Below, in pieces: positions 8,618-14,579 of a DNA stretch of 20,550 bases. The DNA comes from a virus. Location of the stretch: the IMG/VR virus record IMGVR_UViG_3300049847_000487, positions 1-20,550 of that record; one strand, written 5' to 3'. The position numbers were made by a program, and so were the translations under genes. The notes beneath the pieces were generated by a model. It ran no database searches. It worked only from the letters and a program-made list of their open reading frames with translations, and was not told the DNA's origin. Within the stretch, counting starts at the first letter, position 1. The number at the start of each line of letters is the position of its first letter.

Positions 8618-8936
8618 AGTATTTCGGTATGAGGATTGCGGGGTGGTGGCAATAGTAGAGGCATTCGGTAAAAGGGGTGTACTCTACATTTCTGATCAGA
8701 GACGGGAGACCGCAGAGGCGGGGTACTGCATGGTACTAGGTACGGTGTGGAAGGAACACGGCACGGAAACCTTCCTCCCTAAAGAGGGGAATACTCCCAT
8801 AGAGGGGTACAGTAGGGAGCCTGCCTTAGTGGAAGCGGTACGAGAGATGTTCCGCCAATCAGACAGCGGAGCAACCCTGCCATACTTGACAAGGGAGGAG
8901 GTGCAAAAACTATGCACGCAAGAATCGCCCAGTTAG
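8610..8936 (+). CDS. hypothetical protein downstream of MuF
   Basis: I do not recognise this protein of about 108 residues. It is a beta-rich N-terminal half (VFRYEDCGVVAIVEAFG, GVLYIS, YCMVLGTVW) followed by a helical half with EPALVEAVREMF. I prefer the TTG at 8610 because GGAGG (8600-8604) sits five bases before it, and it overlaps the MuF stop by only 8 bp; in-frame ATGs at 8586 and 8598 lack a well-placed ribosome site but would add 8 or 4 residues. The gene directly follows the toxin-like MuF protein, so an immunity, chaperone or inhibitor role is possible, but nothing in the sequence proves it. It overlaps the next gene by 25 bp. Confidence 0.6.
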   Translation: MIKVFRYEDCGVVAIVEAFGKRGVLYISDQRRETAEAGYCMVLGTVWKEHGTETFLPKEGNTPIEGYSREPALVEAVREMFRQSDSGATLPYLTREEVQKLCTQESPS

Positions 8937-9421
8937 CATTAGCAGAGGCGTATAAGGATTACCAGACTAGAAAGAAGTTCACCCCTAAAGGGCTTGGAGA
9001 GGAAACAGGGGTGCGGAGTACGGCGTATTGGTTAGGGAAACTAGAGGCGGCGGCAAAAAAACTTGACGCACTTAATCCCTATCCTCTCAAAGGCACACCT
9101 ACCACATTGGCAGAGTGGGCAAAAGTCTGCGATCTCTGGATACCCGTACAGGAGGTGCAGGCACACCCTGAAATCCTACAAGAAAAGCGTACACTCTGCG
9201 TATACCCGCACCATAGGCGGCATGGGTCTATGTGCGGTATAGATGGGGTGTTGGATGCAGGGTGGGAGGAGGAAACCGCAGAGGGTGGAACTCTTACCGT
9301 TATAAAAATACTAGGGGTAAGAGAAAATAGCGGTATGGTGGGTTTGCACAATCTCTTCTGGAAAGACTTCTACGCACAAAATGGAAATGCCCGCGGGGGA
9401 TTTATTCACCTGCGGTATTAG
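8912..9421 (+). CDS. hypothetical protein, last gene of the packaging/head operon
   Basis: An unrecognised 169-residue protein. The N-terminal half is helical and lysine/alanine-rich (IAQLALAEAYKDY, LGKLEAAAKKLDAL); the C-terminal half is beta-rich and includes a His/Cys cluster, CVYPHHRRHGSMCG (Cys 96, His 100, 101 and 104, Cys 108), which could bind a metal. The start follows a strong GGGAGGAGG, and the frame overlaps the previous gene by 25 bp. An intrinsic terminator lies about 40 bp past the stop, so this is the last gene of the unit that begins before the window. A role with the adjacent MuF effector is conceivable but unsupported. Confidence 0.6.
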   Translation: MHARIAQLALAEAYKDYQTRKKFTPKGLGEETGVRSTAYWLGKLEAAAKKLDALNPYPLKGTPTTLAEWAKVCDLWIPVQEVQAHPEILQEKRTLCVYPHHRRHGSMCGIDGVLDAGWEEETAEGGTLTVIKILGVRENSGMVGLHNLFWKDFYAQNGNARGGFIHLRY

Positions 9422-9463
9422 GGTATACTATGGGGGTATGTATCTCCATAGGTGTTTGAGACT

Positions 9464-9497
9464 AGGGAGGGTGCTTCGTCACACCCTCCCTTTTTTT
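9464..9497 (+). terminator. intrinsic terminator after the packaging operon
   Basis: A perfect 10-bp GC-rich stem (AGGGAGGGTG at 9464-9473 with CACCCTCCCT at 9482-9491) and an 8-base loop run into seven T residues. A weaker imperfect hairpin (CTATGG/CCATAG, 9428-9451) lies just before it. There is no T-run on the minus-strand side, so I expect it to act mainly on plus-strand transcripts, stopping them before the converging minus-strand genes. Confidence 0.88.
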
Positions 9498-9505
9498 CGT
9501 CTCTA

Positions 9506-9856
9506 CTATATCAAATCCTCTTTGCGTGCGGCGTTTGCCTGCGCCTCACTGCATAGGATAATATACGGTGTGAGGCGTATACCGTCTGCGCTAATGGGGC
9601 ATACAGGTACGAGCCTCTTCCCTGCAAGACGATTTAATACTCCTCCCAATGCCTCATGCTCTAAATCTGAGAGGTTCTCTATGGCAATCAGAATGTCAAG
9701 AGCCTCCTCTACGGTGCGGCGCAAAGGGTGACCCTCTTCTTTCATGGTACGCAGGTAGTCTGCATGGTAGGGAGAGAGGGTTATATTCATCTGCCGAACG
9801 TGGGTTTCGGGTGGGGTGGGTTTTCTCCCTGACCCTATGCGTTTACCTCCGTGCAT
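9506..9856 (-). CDS. small RHH-like regulator or hypothetical protein
   Basis: A 116-residue protein beginning HGGKRIGSGRKPTPPE, a basic GxGRKP leader typical of small phage and plasmid ribbon-helix-helix-like proteins. It is followed by a short strand (RQMNITLSP, 21-29) and two helices (HADYLRTMKEEG and LRRTVEEALDILIAIENL). This strand-helix-helix order fits an RHH DNA-binding fold, so it may regulate its own island; the C-terminal half (VPVCPISADGIRL and onward) is unrecognised. I chose the ATG at 9856 because GGGAAG precedes it with good spacing and it overlaps the upstream membrane-protein gene by 14 bp; a start at 9907 would overlap by 65 bp. It is the last gene of the minus-strand unit. 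Confidence 0.6.
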   Translation of the reverse strand: MHGGKRIGSGRKPTPPETHVRQMNITLSPYHADYLRTMKEEGHPLRRTVEEALDILIAIENLSDLEHEALGGVLNRLAGKRLVPVCPISADGIRLTPYIILCSEAQANAARKEDLI

Positions 9857-10004
9857 TTTGGGCTTCCCTCTCTCTGTTTCCCTGCCGTGTACCTTCGTAG
9901 GTATCATATTGGCGATCTATTCCCTCTGCCAGAAAGTACGCCATAATCCCTACTACAAAGAGTAGTATGAGTATATCGCGCACTATGAGTAGTAGTTTTT
10001 TCAC
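9843..10004 (-). CDS. 53-aa single-pass membrane protein
   Basis: A short reading frame with a GTG start at 10004 and a TAA at 9843-9845. The product opens with two lysines, has one hydrophobic span (about residues 3-25: LLLIVRDILILLFVVGIMAYFLA, interrupted by one Arg-Asp), then a very hydrophilic tail rich in Arg, Gln and Glu. This predicts an inner-membrane anchor with a cytoplasmic or periplasmic tail. AGAGG lies six bases before the GTG, and the leader upstream is a near copy of the leader of the preceding minus-strand gene. Small membrane proteins in lysogenically expressed phage cassettes often act in superinfection exclusion; that role is inference here. The next gene overlaps its end by 14 bp. 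Confidence 0.62.
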   Translation of the reverse strand: MKKLLLIVRDILILLFVVGIMAYFLAEGIDRQYDTYEGTRQGNREREAQNARR

Positions 10005-10015
10005 AGTATGCCTCT

Positions 10016-10035
10016 TTTGTGATGGTGGGGGAGGG
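10016..10035 (-). repeat. duplicated leader element, copy 1
   Basis: A 20-base sequence (TTTGTGATGGTGGGGGAGGG on the plus strand) identical to 10541-10560. Each copy lies just before a ribosome site of a minus-strand gene and is flanked by an AGGG..CCCT box that differs between copies (TGCGCCCT here, CGCACCCT in copy 2). It may be a shared translational or RNA-level control element, or a duplication scar. Confidence 0.75.
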
Positions 10036-10042
10036 TGCGCCC

Positions 10043-10528
10043 TTATCTATCGTAGATGTTAAGGACGTGCCCCTCTAGGGAGATATAGCGATTACCCTTA
10101 TAGGTTCCGTCTGCACTTTGCAGGTACTTCTCAAAAGTGAAGTCTATTTCCTCATAAGTAATAGAGTGAGGGAACTTTTTAAGGTGCAGGTTACTCCTCT
10201 CTTCCATGTAGGTACGCACAGGTGCGGGGGGAGCCTCCGGGCGGGTAACCATAACTAAGGCTTTCCCTTCGGGGTGGGGTGCATACTTAATCGGGAAATC
10301 CTCCGTAACGTCCAATTCTATGGTCTCTGCGTCTGTGGGGATGGTTAATCCTCCTGCTAGCGCAGAGGTGCAATACTCAAAGATAACCCGATTAGGGTTT
10401 TGACGGCAATCAAGGTACATACCTCGAAAATAAAACACCCTGTCAAGGTAGGTTATATACGCCGTGCCGTTTTTGCCTAATTTGGCATTGTGACCCTGTG
10501 CGATCTCTGCGCGTGTAAGTCGTAACAT
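10043..10528 (-). CDS. hypothetical protein of the minus-strand island
   Basis: An unrecognised protein of 161 residues from the ATG at 10528. It looks like a soluble beta-rich protein: GTAYITYLDRVFYFRGMYLDC, VIFEYCTS, TIELDVTEDFPI, ALVMVTRP, and a C-terminal RYISLEGHVLNIYDR. There is a proline-rich turn (APPAPV) in the centre and no signal peptide or membrane span. An AAAGGAG lies eight bases before the ATG at 10528 but only two bases before an alternative ATG at 10534, so the inner start is preferred. It is the second gene of a four-gene minus-strand unit. Confidence 0.62.
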   Translation of the reverse strand: MLRLTRAEIAQGHNAKLGKNGTAYITYLDRVFYFRGMYLDCRQNPNRVIFEYCTSALAGGLTIPTDAETIELDVTEDFPIKYAPHPEGKALVMVTRPEAPPAPVRTYMEERSNLHLKKFPHSITYEEIDFTFEKYLQSADGTYKGNRYISLEGHVLNIYDR

Positions 10529-10540
10529 TCTCATATCTCC

Positions 10541-10560
10541 TTTGTGATGGTGGGGGAGGG
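10541..10560 (-). repeat. duplicated leader element, copy 2
   Basis: Second exact copy of the 20-base element at 10016-10035, here directly upstream of the ribosome site of the gene ending at 10043. Together with the adjacent bases it forms an 8-bp perfect stem (GGGGAGGG at 10554-10561 region, loop CGCA/TGCG, CCCTCCCC up to about 10573), with no T-run after it on either strand. It is more likely a leader stem-loop than a terminator. Confidence 0.7.
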
Positions 10561-10591
10561 CGCACCCTCCCCTTGCGGTCTTGCGATACCT

Positions 10592-10870
10592 CTATGCTTT
10601 GCAGTATATCAGGTACAACTCGTATTGCATATCCTTAACCCGCAAGAGGTCAGCATAGATAGCCTTTAGTCCCTCTGGTGCGTCTTTGGCAGTGGGGTCA
10701 TGAGGAAGCAACAGCAAGTCTTTATTGGTATAACTGTCCATCTCTGCCTGTATGCAGGTTTCTACTTCCTCAAGTGCCTCTATCGCACCTTTAATAGCAC
10801 CTTTAATCACTGGCTCTGGTGACCCTGAAAGCATATCTTGCAGGATACGATTTTGATAATGTGGACTCAT
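10592..10870 (-). CDS. hypothetical helical protein, first gene of the minus-strand island
   Basis: A 92-residue, almost entirely helical acidic protein of unknown function, with no membrane span. It contains a short internal duplication (IKGAIKGAI, residues 22-30), reflected in the DNA as a 12-base tandem repeat, then EALEEVETCIQAEMDS and a C-terminal helix with LLRVKDMQYELYLIYCKA. The ATG at 10870 follows AAGGAGAAG. It is the promoter-proximal gene: a perfect-consensus promoter lies about 35-60 bp upstream. This makes it the most strongly expressed candidate of the island, possibly a regulator or small inhibitor, but no motif supports a specific role. Confidence 0.6.
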   Translation of the reverse strand: MSPHYQNRILQDMLSGSPEPVIKGAIKGAIEALEEVETCIQAEMDSYTNKDLLLLPHDPTAKDAPEGLKAIYADLLRVKDMQYELYLIYCKA

Positions 10871-10903
10871 GCCTAAACTTCTCCTTGTGGGTAACTTGAA
10901 TAC

Positions 10904-10932
10904 ATTATATCACTAATCAAGGGTAATGTCAA
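10904..10932 (-). promoter_or_regulatory. perfect sigma70-type promoter for the minus-strand island
   Basis: Read on the minus strand: TTGACA (10932-10927), a 17-base spacer, then TATAAT (10909-10904). Both hexamers and the spacer match the consensus exactly. It drives the four minus-strand genes away from the capsid genes. Confidence 0.85.
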
Positions 10933-10979
10933 TACTTGTGTGCGAAATAACGTCAAAATACACATAATTTTTAATTGTG

Positions 10980-11009
10980 TTGACAATAGAGGGAGAATTT
11001 CGGTAATAT
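10980..11009 (+). promoter_or_regulatory. sigma70-type promoter for the scaffold/capsid operon
   Basis: TTGACA at 10980-10985 and TAATAT at 11004-11009, separated by 18 bases, in an AT-rich gap. The -35 is perfect and the -10 matches four of six. It faces the scaffold gene, with an 11011-11076 leader. A partial palindrome ACACA(N11)TGTGT (about 10960-10980) sits between the two divergent promoters and abuts this -35, so it could be an operator. Confidence 0.65.
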
Positions 11010-11076
11010 GAGGTCGCCATAGTACCCGCGATGGGGAACGGCGCACACTCAATCCGAGATGGAGAAGGGTTACCCA

Positions 11077-11565
11077 ATGTCACAAGATGATGCAGGCGGC
11101 GGTGCAGGCGGTGGTGGGAATGAACACGATCCGCAGGTGGTTATCGCCAAACTAAACAAAGAGAACACGGCGCGGCGTCTTGAAAACGAGAAGCTCGCCA
11201 AAGAATCCCAAACTTATGCCTCTCAAATCGAGGAACTTACTAAGGCACATACCACACTAGAAACAGGATACACTACTACCCAAAAAGAGAACGCCCTGCT
11301 TCGCGCACTTCACAAAGAGCAGGTGGCGCACGTAGATGCGGTACTAAAACTCGCAGACTACAGTAAGGTACAGATTGACGGGGGTAAAGTAGTGGAGAAA
11401 AGTATCAGTGAGGTAATCGCAGAATTAAAGGGCGCATACCCTGTTTTGTTCTCCACACCTGCAAGCGGCGCGGCGAAGGTACTAGGCGCAGATGCAGGGT
11501 CACAGGGTGGGGGGAAACCTCCCGTAGACATGAACGCCCTAATTCGCAAGCGTGCAGGTAGGTAG
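11077..11565 (+). CDS. capsid scaffolding protein
   Basis: A 162-residue protein whose composition and position fit a phage scaffold, which guides assembly of the capsid shell and then leaves. Residues 1-18 are Gly/Asp/Asn-rich. A long charged coiled coil follows (about 20-85, KLNKENTARRLENEKLAKES onward). Then comes the compact segment DGGKVVEKSISEVIAELKGAYPVLF (101-125), which is typical of GP20-like scaffolds, and a flexible Gly/Ala tail ending in basic residues (IRKRAGR) that would contact the capsid protein. The ATG at 11077 has AAGGG seven bases upstream; an ATG at 11059 lacks a ribosome site. It is immediately upstream of the major capsid gene. Confidence 0.82.
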   Translation: MSQDDAGGGAGGGGNEHDPQVVIAKLNKENTARRLENEKLAKESQTYASQIEELTKAHTTLETGYTTTQKENALLRALHKEQVAHVDAVLKLADYSKVQIDGGKVVEKSISEVIAELKGAYPVLFSTPASGAAKVLGADAGSQGGGKPPVDMNALIRKRAGR

Positions 11566-11596
11566 AGACGTTTTGAGGGCACTAGGAGAAACGTAG

Positions 11597-12550
11597 ATGC
11601 CCTACAATAGCATTATAGATCGTGATGACGCCTCCCCTCTCATACCTGAAGAGGCGGCAACAGCGATCCTTACCGATGTCACTCGCAATAGCCTTGCCCT
11701 CAATATGTTCCGCCAAACCCCTATGAGTAGGGGTCAGCAAAGAATCCCCGTAACCTCTGCCCTTGCTACAGCGTATTTCGTCAATGGCGATACAGGACTG
11801 AAGCAGACTACCTCTATGGCGTGGGATAACCTCTATCTTAACGCCGAAGAAGTGGCGGCAATCGTGCCGATCCCTGAAGCAGTGCTAGAAGATAGCGCGT
11901 TCGATATTTGGGGCGAATACCGCAAAGACATTGCGGAAGCAGTGGGTTCCCTCCTTGACGCGGCGATTTTCTTCGGCACGAATAAGCCCTCCTCATGGAG
12001 TGATGACCTTGTAACGGGGTGTACCAATGCGGGCAACTATATTACCCGTGCGGCACAATCCTCTACTAACGACGTAGCCTTAGAAATCTCTAACGCTATG
12101 GCACTCGTAGAGGCAGACGGGTACACCTGTAACGGTCACGCGGCGCGGGTGAATATGCGCGGCGAGCTTCGTGGTCTGCGTGATCAAAACCGCCAACTCC
12201 TCTACCTGAATAGCCTTAACGATGGTAGTACCTCTCCCTCCCTCTACGGTCTCCCCATAAACTACATGGTAAACGGCGGGTGGGTGACCTCTGGTAGCAA
12301 CCTCCCACACATGATCAGCGGGGACTTTCAGCAGGGCATAATCGGCGTGCGGAAGGATTTGGAGTGGAAGGTTCTAACGGAGGCGGTGATCACCGACACA
12401 GAGGGGAATATCCTCTATAACCTCGCACAGCAAGACATGGTGGCACTTCGTGTACGTGCGCGTTTCGCGTGGGCAATCGCAAACCCCGTGAATCGCCTTA
12501 ACTCCAACGATAGTACGCGGTTCCCCTTTGCCCTCTTGCGTGCGGCGTAG
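11597..12550 (+). CDS. major capsid protein, HK97 fold
   Basis: The 317-residue shell subunit. It shows the HK97-family arrangement: an N-terminal arm (IPEEAATAILTDVTRNSLALNMFRQTPMSRGQQRIPV), the E-loop with ATAYFVNGDTGLKQTTSMAWDNLYLNAEEVAAIVPIPEAVLEDS (about 58-101), the spine-helix segment DIWGEYRKDIAEAVGSLLDAAIFFGT, the A-domain with GLPINYMVNGG and SGDFQQGIIGVRKDLEWKVL, and a final strand RVRARFAWAIANP. There is no obvious N-terminal delta domain, consistent with a separate scaffold gene. An AGGAG lies upstream of the ATG. A stem-loop follows the stop, which may trim downstream expression relative to capsid. Confidence 0.94.
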   Translation: MPYNSIIDRDDASPLIPEEAATAILTDVTRNSLALNMFRQTPMSRGQQRIPVTSALATAYFVNGDTGLKQTTSMAWDNLYLNAEEVAAIVPIPEAVLEDSAFDIWGEYRKDIAEAVGSLLDAAIFFGTNKPSSWSDDLVTGCTNAGNYITRAAQSSTNDVALEISNAMALVEADGYTCNGHAARVNMRGELRGLRDQNRQLLYLNSLNDGSTSPSLYGLPINYMVNGGWVTSGSNLPHMISGDFQQGIIGVRKDLEWKVLTEAVITDTEGNILYNLAQQDMVALRVRARFAWAIANPVNRLNSNDSTRFPFALLRAA

Positions 12551-12555
12551 TCTAC

Positions 12556-12575
12556 AGGGAGGGAATACCCTCCCT
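12556..12575 (+). terminator. stem-loop after the capsid gene, weak terminator or attenuator
   Basis: A perfect 8-bp stem (AGGGAGGG, loop AATA, CCCTCCCT) six bases after the capsid stop. Only TCTTG follows, not a true T-run, so it probably causes partial termination or protects the capsid mRNA end. The AAAGGAGGT site of the next gene begins about seven bases later. Confidence 0.5.
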
Positions 12576-12597
12576 TCTTGTAAAGGAGGTGTCTTAA

Positions 12598-13026
12598 TTG
12601 GCACGAAATACTAACGCGCACCCGCGAACGGTGCGTCTAAGGTTCGCCGCCCCTGCGGTGGCAAGTGGTTCCGATCTTACTACTATGGCACTCCGTGTTC
12701 CTTGTGATGGGACAGTAGAAAGCGTATCTTGGGTTCCCCTCTCTACCGTCACAGGTGCAGACACGAATACCCGCAAACAGGAATTGTACAATCGCGGCGC
12801 GGCGGGTAGTGGTACGACACAAATAGCCCTCTTGCAGTACAACAGTGGGGTAAACGCTACGGCAAAAGTGGCGAAAACAATCACACTTAACGCTACGGCG
12901 GCAAACCTTGAGGTATCAGAGGGTGATATTCTGGATTGGGTTTCTACCCACGTGGGTACGGGTGTGGCAGACCCCGCGGGGTTTGTGGAAGTAGTCATTC
13001 AGGCAGGACGTATTAGCACAGACTAA
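12598..13026 (+). CDS. putative capsid decoration (cement) protein
   Basis: A 142-residue protein rich in Thr, Val, Ala and Gly with alternating beta strands (RTVRLRFAAPAV, TMALRVPCDGTVESVSWVPL, TQIALLQYN, VAKTITLNATAANLEVSEGDILDWVSTHVGTG, GFVEVVIQAGRI). This suggests a beta-sandwich with no catalytic motif. Placement right behind the major capsid gene and the composition suggest a capsid-surface decoration protein, but I do not recognise the family. The start is TTG with an excellent AAAGGAGGT ribosome site eight bases upstream, which decides the start. The weaker start codon and the preceding hairpin could keep its amount below that of the capsid protein. Confidence 0.6.
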   Translation: MARNTNAHPRTVRLRFAAPAVASGSDLTTMALRVPCDGTVESVSWVPLSTVTGADTNTRKQELYNRGAAGSGTTQIALLQYNSGVNATAKVAKTITLNATAANLEVSEGDILDWVSTHVGTGVADPAGFVEVVIQAGRISTD

Positions 13027-13129
13027 ACGCCGATCTGAGGCATGATGCAGTAGGGAGGGGTAAAACTCTCCCTGCATGGGTGAAAACGGGCTTAAAACCC
13101 ATTCTAGAGGGATTACGGAGGCAAATCGA

Positions 13130-13618
13130 ATGATACAAGTACAGCGCACCATACCAGTAACAAATAAAGACGGTTCCTACCAGTACGACAGGTACGGGAA
13201 TATTCTTGAAAGACCTGCGCGGGGTTCTGTCACACATAACGCCGTCTACCTGCAAAACACGCAGACGGAAGAGGTAAGCCTGCAAAGCGCAAAGGCGGCG
13301 CGAATGCTACTGAACACCAACTACACAGAGGGCGGGGAGCCTCTCTATAAGGTGATGAAGGATGAGGCAGGCAAGGCACTTCTTGAAAAACAGAAGCGGG
13401 GTGCGATAGAAACACAGGAGACGGATAGAGAATTCTTTGCTCGTATGCTCTCTGCACAAGATGGAGAAGAGAATCCCATAGAGGAGGTACAGGACGATGC
13501 CACAGGCGATCCCGATAACGCAGGCGGAACTTTTGGCGCGGGTAGCGATATTAGCCAACACCTCACAATATCCCGCCCTGACCGAAGGACAGTTAGCCGA
13601 AATCGCGCTACAAAGTAG
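13130..13618 (+). CDS. hypothetical head/neck-region protein
   Basis: A 162-residue unrecognised protein. The first part (IQVQRTIPVTNKDGSYQYDRYGNILERPARG) looks like a short beta-hairpin region; charged helices follow (SAKAARMLL, YKVMKDEAGKALLEKQKRG, DREFFARMLSAQ). The last 41 codons lie wholly inside the next gene in another frame and read as a Gly/Asp-rich then basic tail with no structure. I chose the ATG at 13130 because ACGGAGG precedes it; a longer start at 13076 has no ribosome site. The 103-base gap before it (13027-13129) holds two short inverted repeats, AGGGAG/CTCCCT and ATGGGT/ACCCAT, but no T-run. Its place suggests a neck or capsid accessory role. Confidence 0.62.
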   Translation: MIQVQRTIPVTNKDGSYQYDRYGNILERPARGSVTHNAVYLQNTQTEEVSLQSAKAARMLLNTNYTEGGEPLYKVMKDEAGKALLEKQKRGAIETQETDREFFARMLSAQDGEENPIEEVQDDATGDPDNAGGTFGAGSDISQHLTISRPDRRTVSRNRATK

Positions 13619-13889
13619 ACGTGCAGACGCAGATGGGTACGTGGTATCTTCTGAGAATTGGACTCCTACGCATGAATTGGAATTCGCGGTTGCCTATGCG
13701 TGGGAGTTAAAGGCGGCAAACGCCGCTACGGATATTACCTACACGCACAACAGCAGTACGTATAAGCGTGAGGAAATACAAAAAAACTGTATGGCGCAGG
13801 CGAAAATTTGGCGGCGCAGGCGCGGTATGGGTTCCTCCCAACTAGTGGGCATAGAGCCTTTGACGACAAATACCCTCCCTCTCCCATAG
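13497..13889 (+). CDS. putative head-tail connector (adaptor) protein
   Basis: A 130-residue protein with an N-terminal helix pair (TQAELLARVAILANTS, EGQLAEIALQSRRADADG), then WTPTHELEFAVAYAWELKAANA (residues 55-76) and a helix with QKNCMAQAKIWRRRRG. The combination of DxxG, WTPTYD-like and W.wKA motifs followed by an aromatic strand and a basic helix is common in a class of connector-region proteins of siphophages, which attach to the portal after packaging. The ATG has a strong GAGGAGG (13481-13487) with nine-base spacing. It begins 122 bp inside the preceding gene, an unusually long overlap for this genome. The family assignment is moderate. Confidence 0.65.
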   Translation: MPQAIPITQAELLARVAILANTSQYPALTEGQLAEIALQSRRADADGYVVSSENWTPTHELEFAVAYAWELKAANAATDITYTHNSSTYKREEIQKNCMAQAKIWRRRRGMGSSQLVGIEPLTTNTLPLP

Positions 13890-13896
13890 GTGATAT

Positions 13897-14277
13897 ATGA
13901 ACTCCGAACTACGAGAGAATTTGAGTAATCATTATGCGGGGGAGATGGAGATAACCTTCTCCCTACTGACCTACGCTACCACAGGGGACGAGCAAGGCGG
14001 GTATACACTCACTCCCACAGTGGGGGACGATGATACCTATAAATGTAACGTGGTAGCAGTACATAGGCAGGCACGGGACGTATACAAGGGTATGGCGGAT
14101 GCCACGTGCATTATAGAGTTTCCCCTCTCCCTACAGGAGACGATCTCCGAGCATTACCTAGAGGGGCGACGGGTGATAATATCAGGGGTGCAGTATGACC
14201 TCATAGCGGAAATAACGCTTCCTAACGATCTCTGCCTGCGCTTCGGCGGCAGGCGGGTAGAAGGTGGGTTCCATTAG
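13897..14277 (+). CDS. putative head closure / neck stopper protein
   Basis: A 126-residue protein that is mostly beta strand after a short N-terminal helix (MEITFSLLTYATTGD, YTLTPTV, TYKCNVVAVHRQ, ATCIIEFPL, RRVIISGVQYDLIAEITLPNDLCLRFGGRRV). The ending VIISGVQYDLIA...L.LRFGGRRV resembles the SPP1 gp16-like/head-closure beta-barrel fold that seals the portal channel. The position between the connector and the gp10-like protein is right for it. AGGTGA lies just before the ATG, and the TAG shares a base with the GTG of the next gene. There is no strict catalytic or signature motif, so the call rests on fold-like pattern and context. Confidence 0.6.
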   Translation: MNSELRENLSNHYAGEMEITFSLLTYATTGDEQGGYTLTPTVGDDDTYKCNVVAVHRQARDVYKGMADATCIIEFPLSLQETISEHYLEGRRVIISGVQYDLIAEITLPNDLCLRFGGRRVEGGFH

Positions 14278-14579
14278 TGCAGAACATTACTGTAATAATT
14301 CCTGTGGTTATATTCCTCTTGACCCAATTAGGGGTACTACTCGTAACACTCACAAAAAGCAGGGTAGAGGGAGAGTACACCCGCAAGGAGATTCAAGACC
14401 TCAAGGCGTCGACCGACAAAAGGTTTGACGAATTGCTTCGTAGTGCGAAAAGCGATCTAAACGCCGTGCAAGCCTCTATTGATAAAGTAGATAAGGAAAA
14501 CAACACCTTGCACGATGCAGTAATAGAGATACGCGCACAGGTGCAAACCCTCCTACGATCTGGCAGGGGGATGGGGTGA
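14277..14579 (+). CDS. membrane-anchored coiled-coil protein
   Basis: A 100-residue protein with one N-terminal membrane span (ITVIIPVVIFLLTQLGVLLVTL, residues 4-25) followed by about 65 residues of charged coiled coil (KEIQDLKASTDKRFDELLRSAKSDLNAVQASIDKVDKENNTL). This architecture is like XhlA-type holin partners and some spanin-like or membrane-tethered phage proteins. It starts at a GTG overlapping the TAG of the neck gene (GTGGGTT region upstream acts as a weak ribosome site) and its TGA overlaps the next gene. Its place among neck genes is unusual for a lysis protein, though the adjacent small membrane protein makes a lysis-like pair plausible. Confidence 0.65.
   Translation: MQNITVIIPVVIFLLTQLGVLLVTLTKSRVEGEYTRKEIQDLKASTDKRFDELLRSAKSDLNAVQASIDKVDKENNTLHDAVIEIRAQVQTLLRSGRGMG

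Noticed and set aside
9381-9731. 116-codon plus-strand frame across the terminator
   Set aside because: It spans an intrinsic terminator and is antisense to the RHH-like gene; composition is Cys/Arg/His-rich and implausible.
10554-10573. Perfect GC-rich hairpin as a minus-strand terminator
   Set aside because: No T-run follows on either strand; it abuts a ribosome site and is better read as a leader stem-loop.
13027-13129. Inverted repeats between two neck-region genes as a terminator
   Set aside because: The stems are only about 6 bp and no T-run follows.
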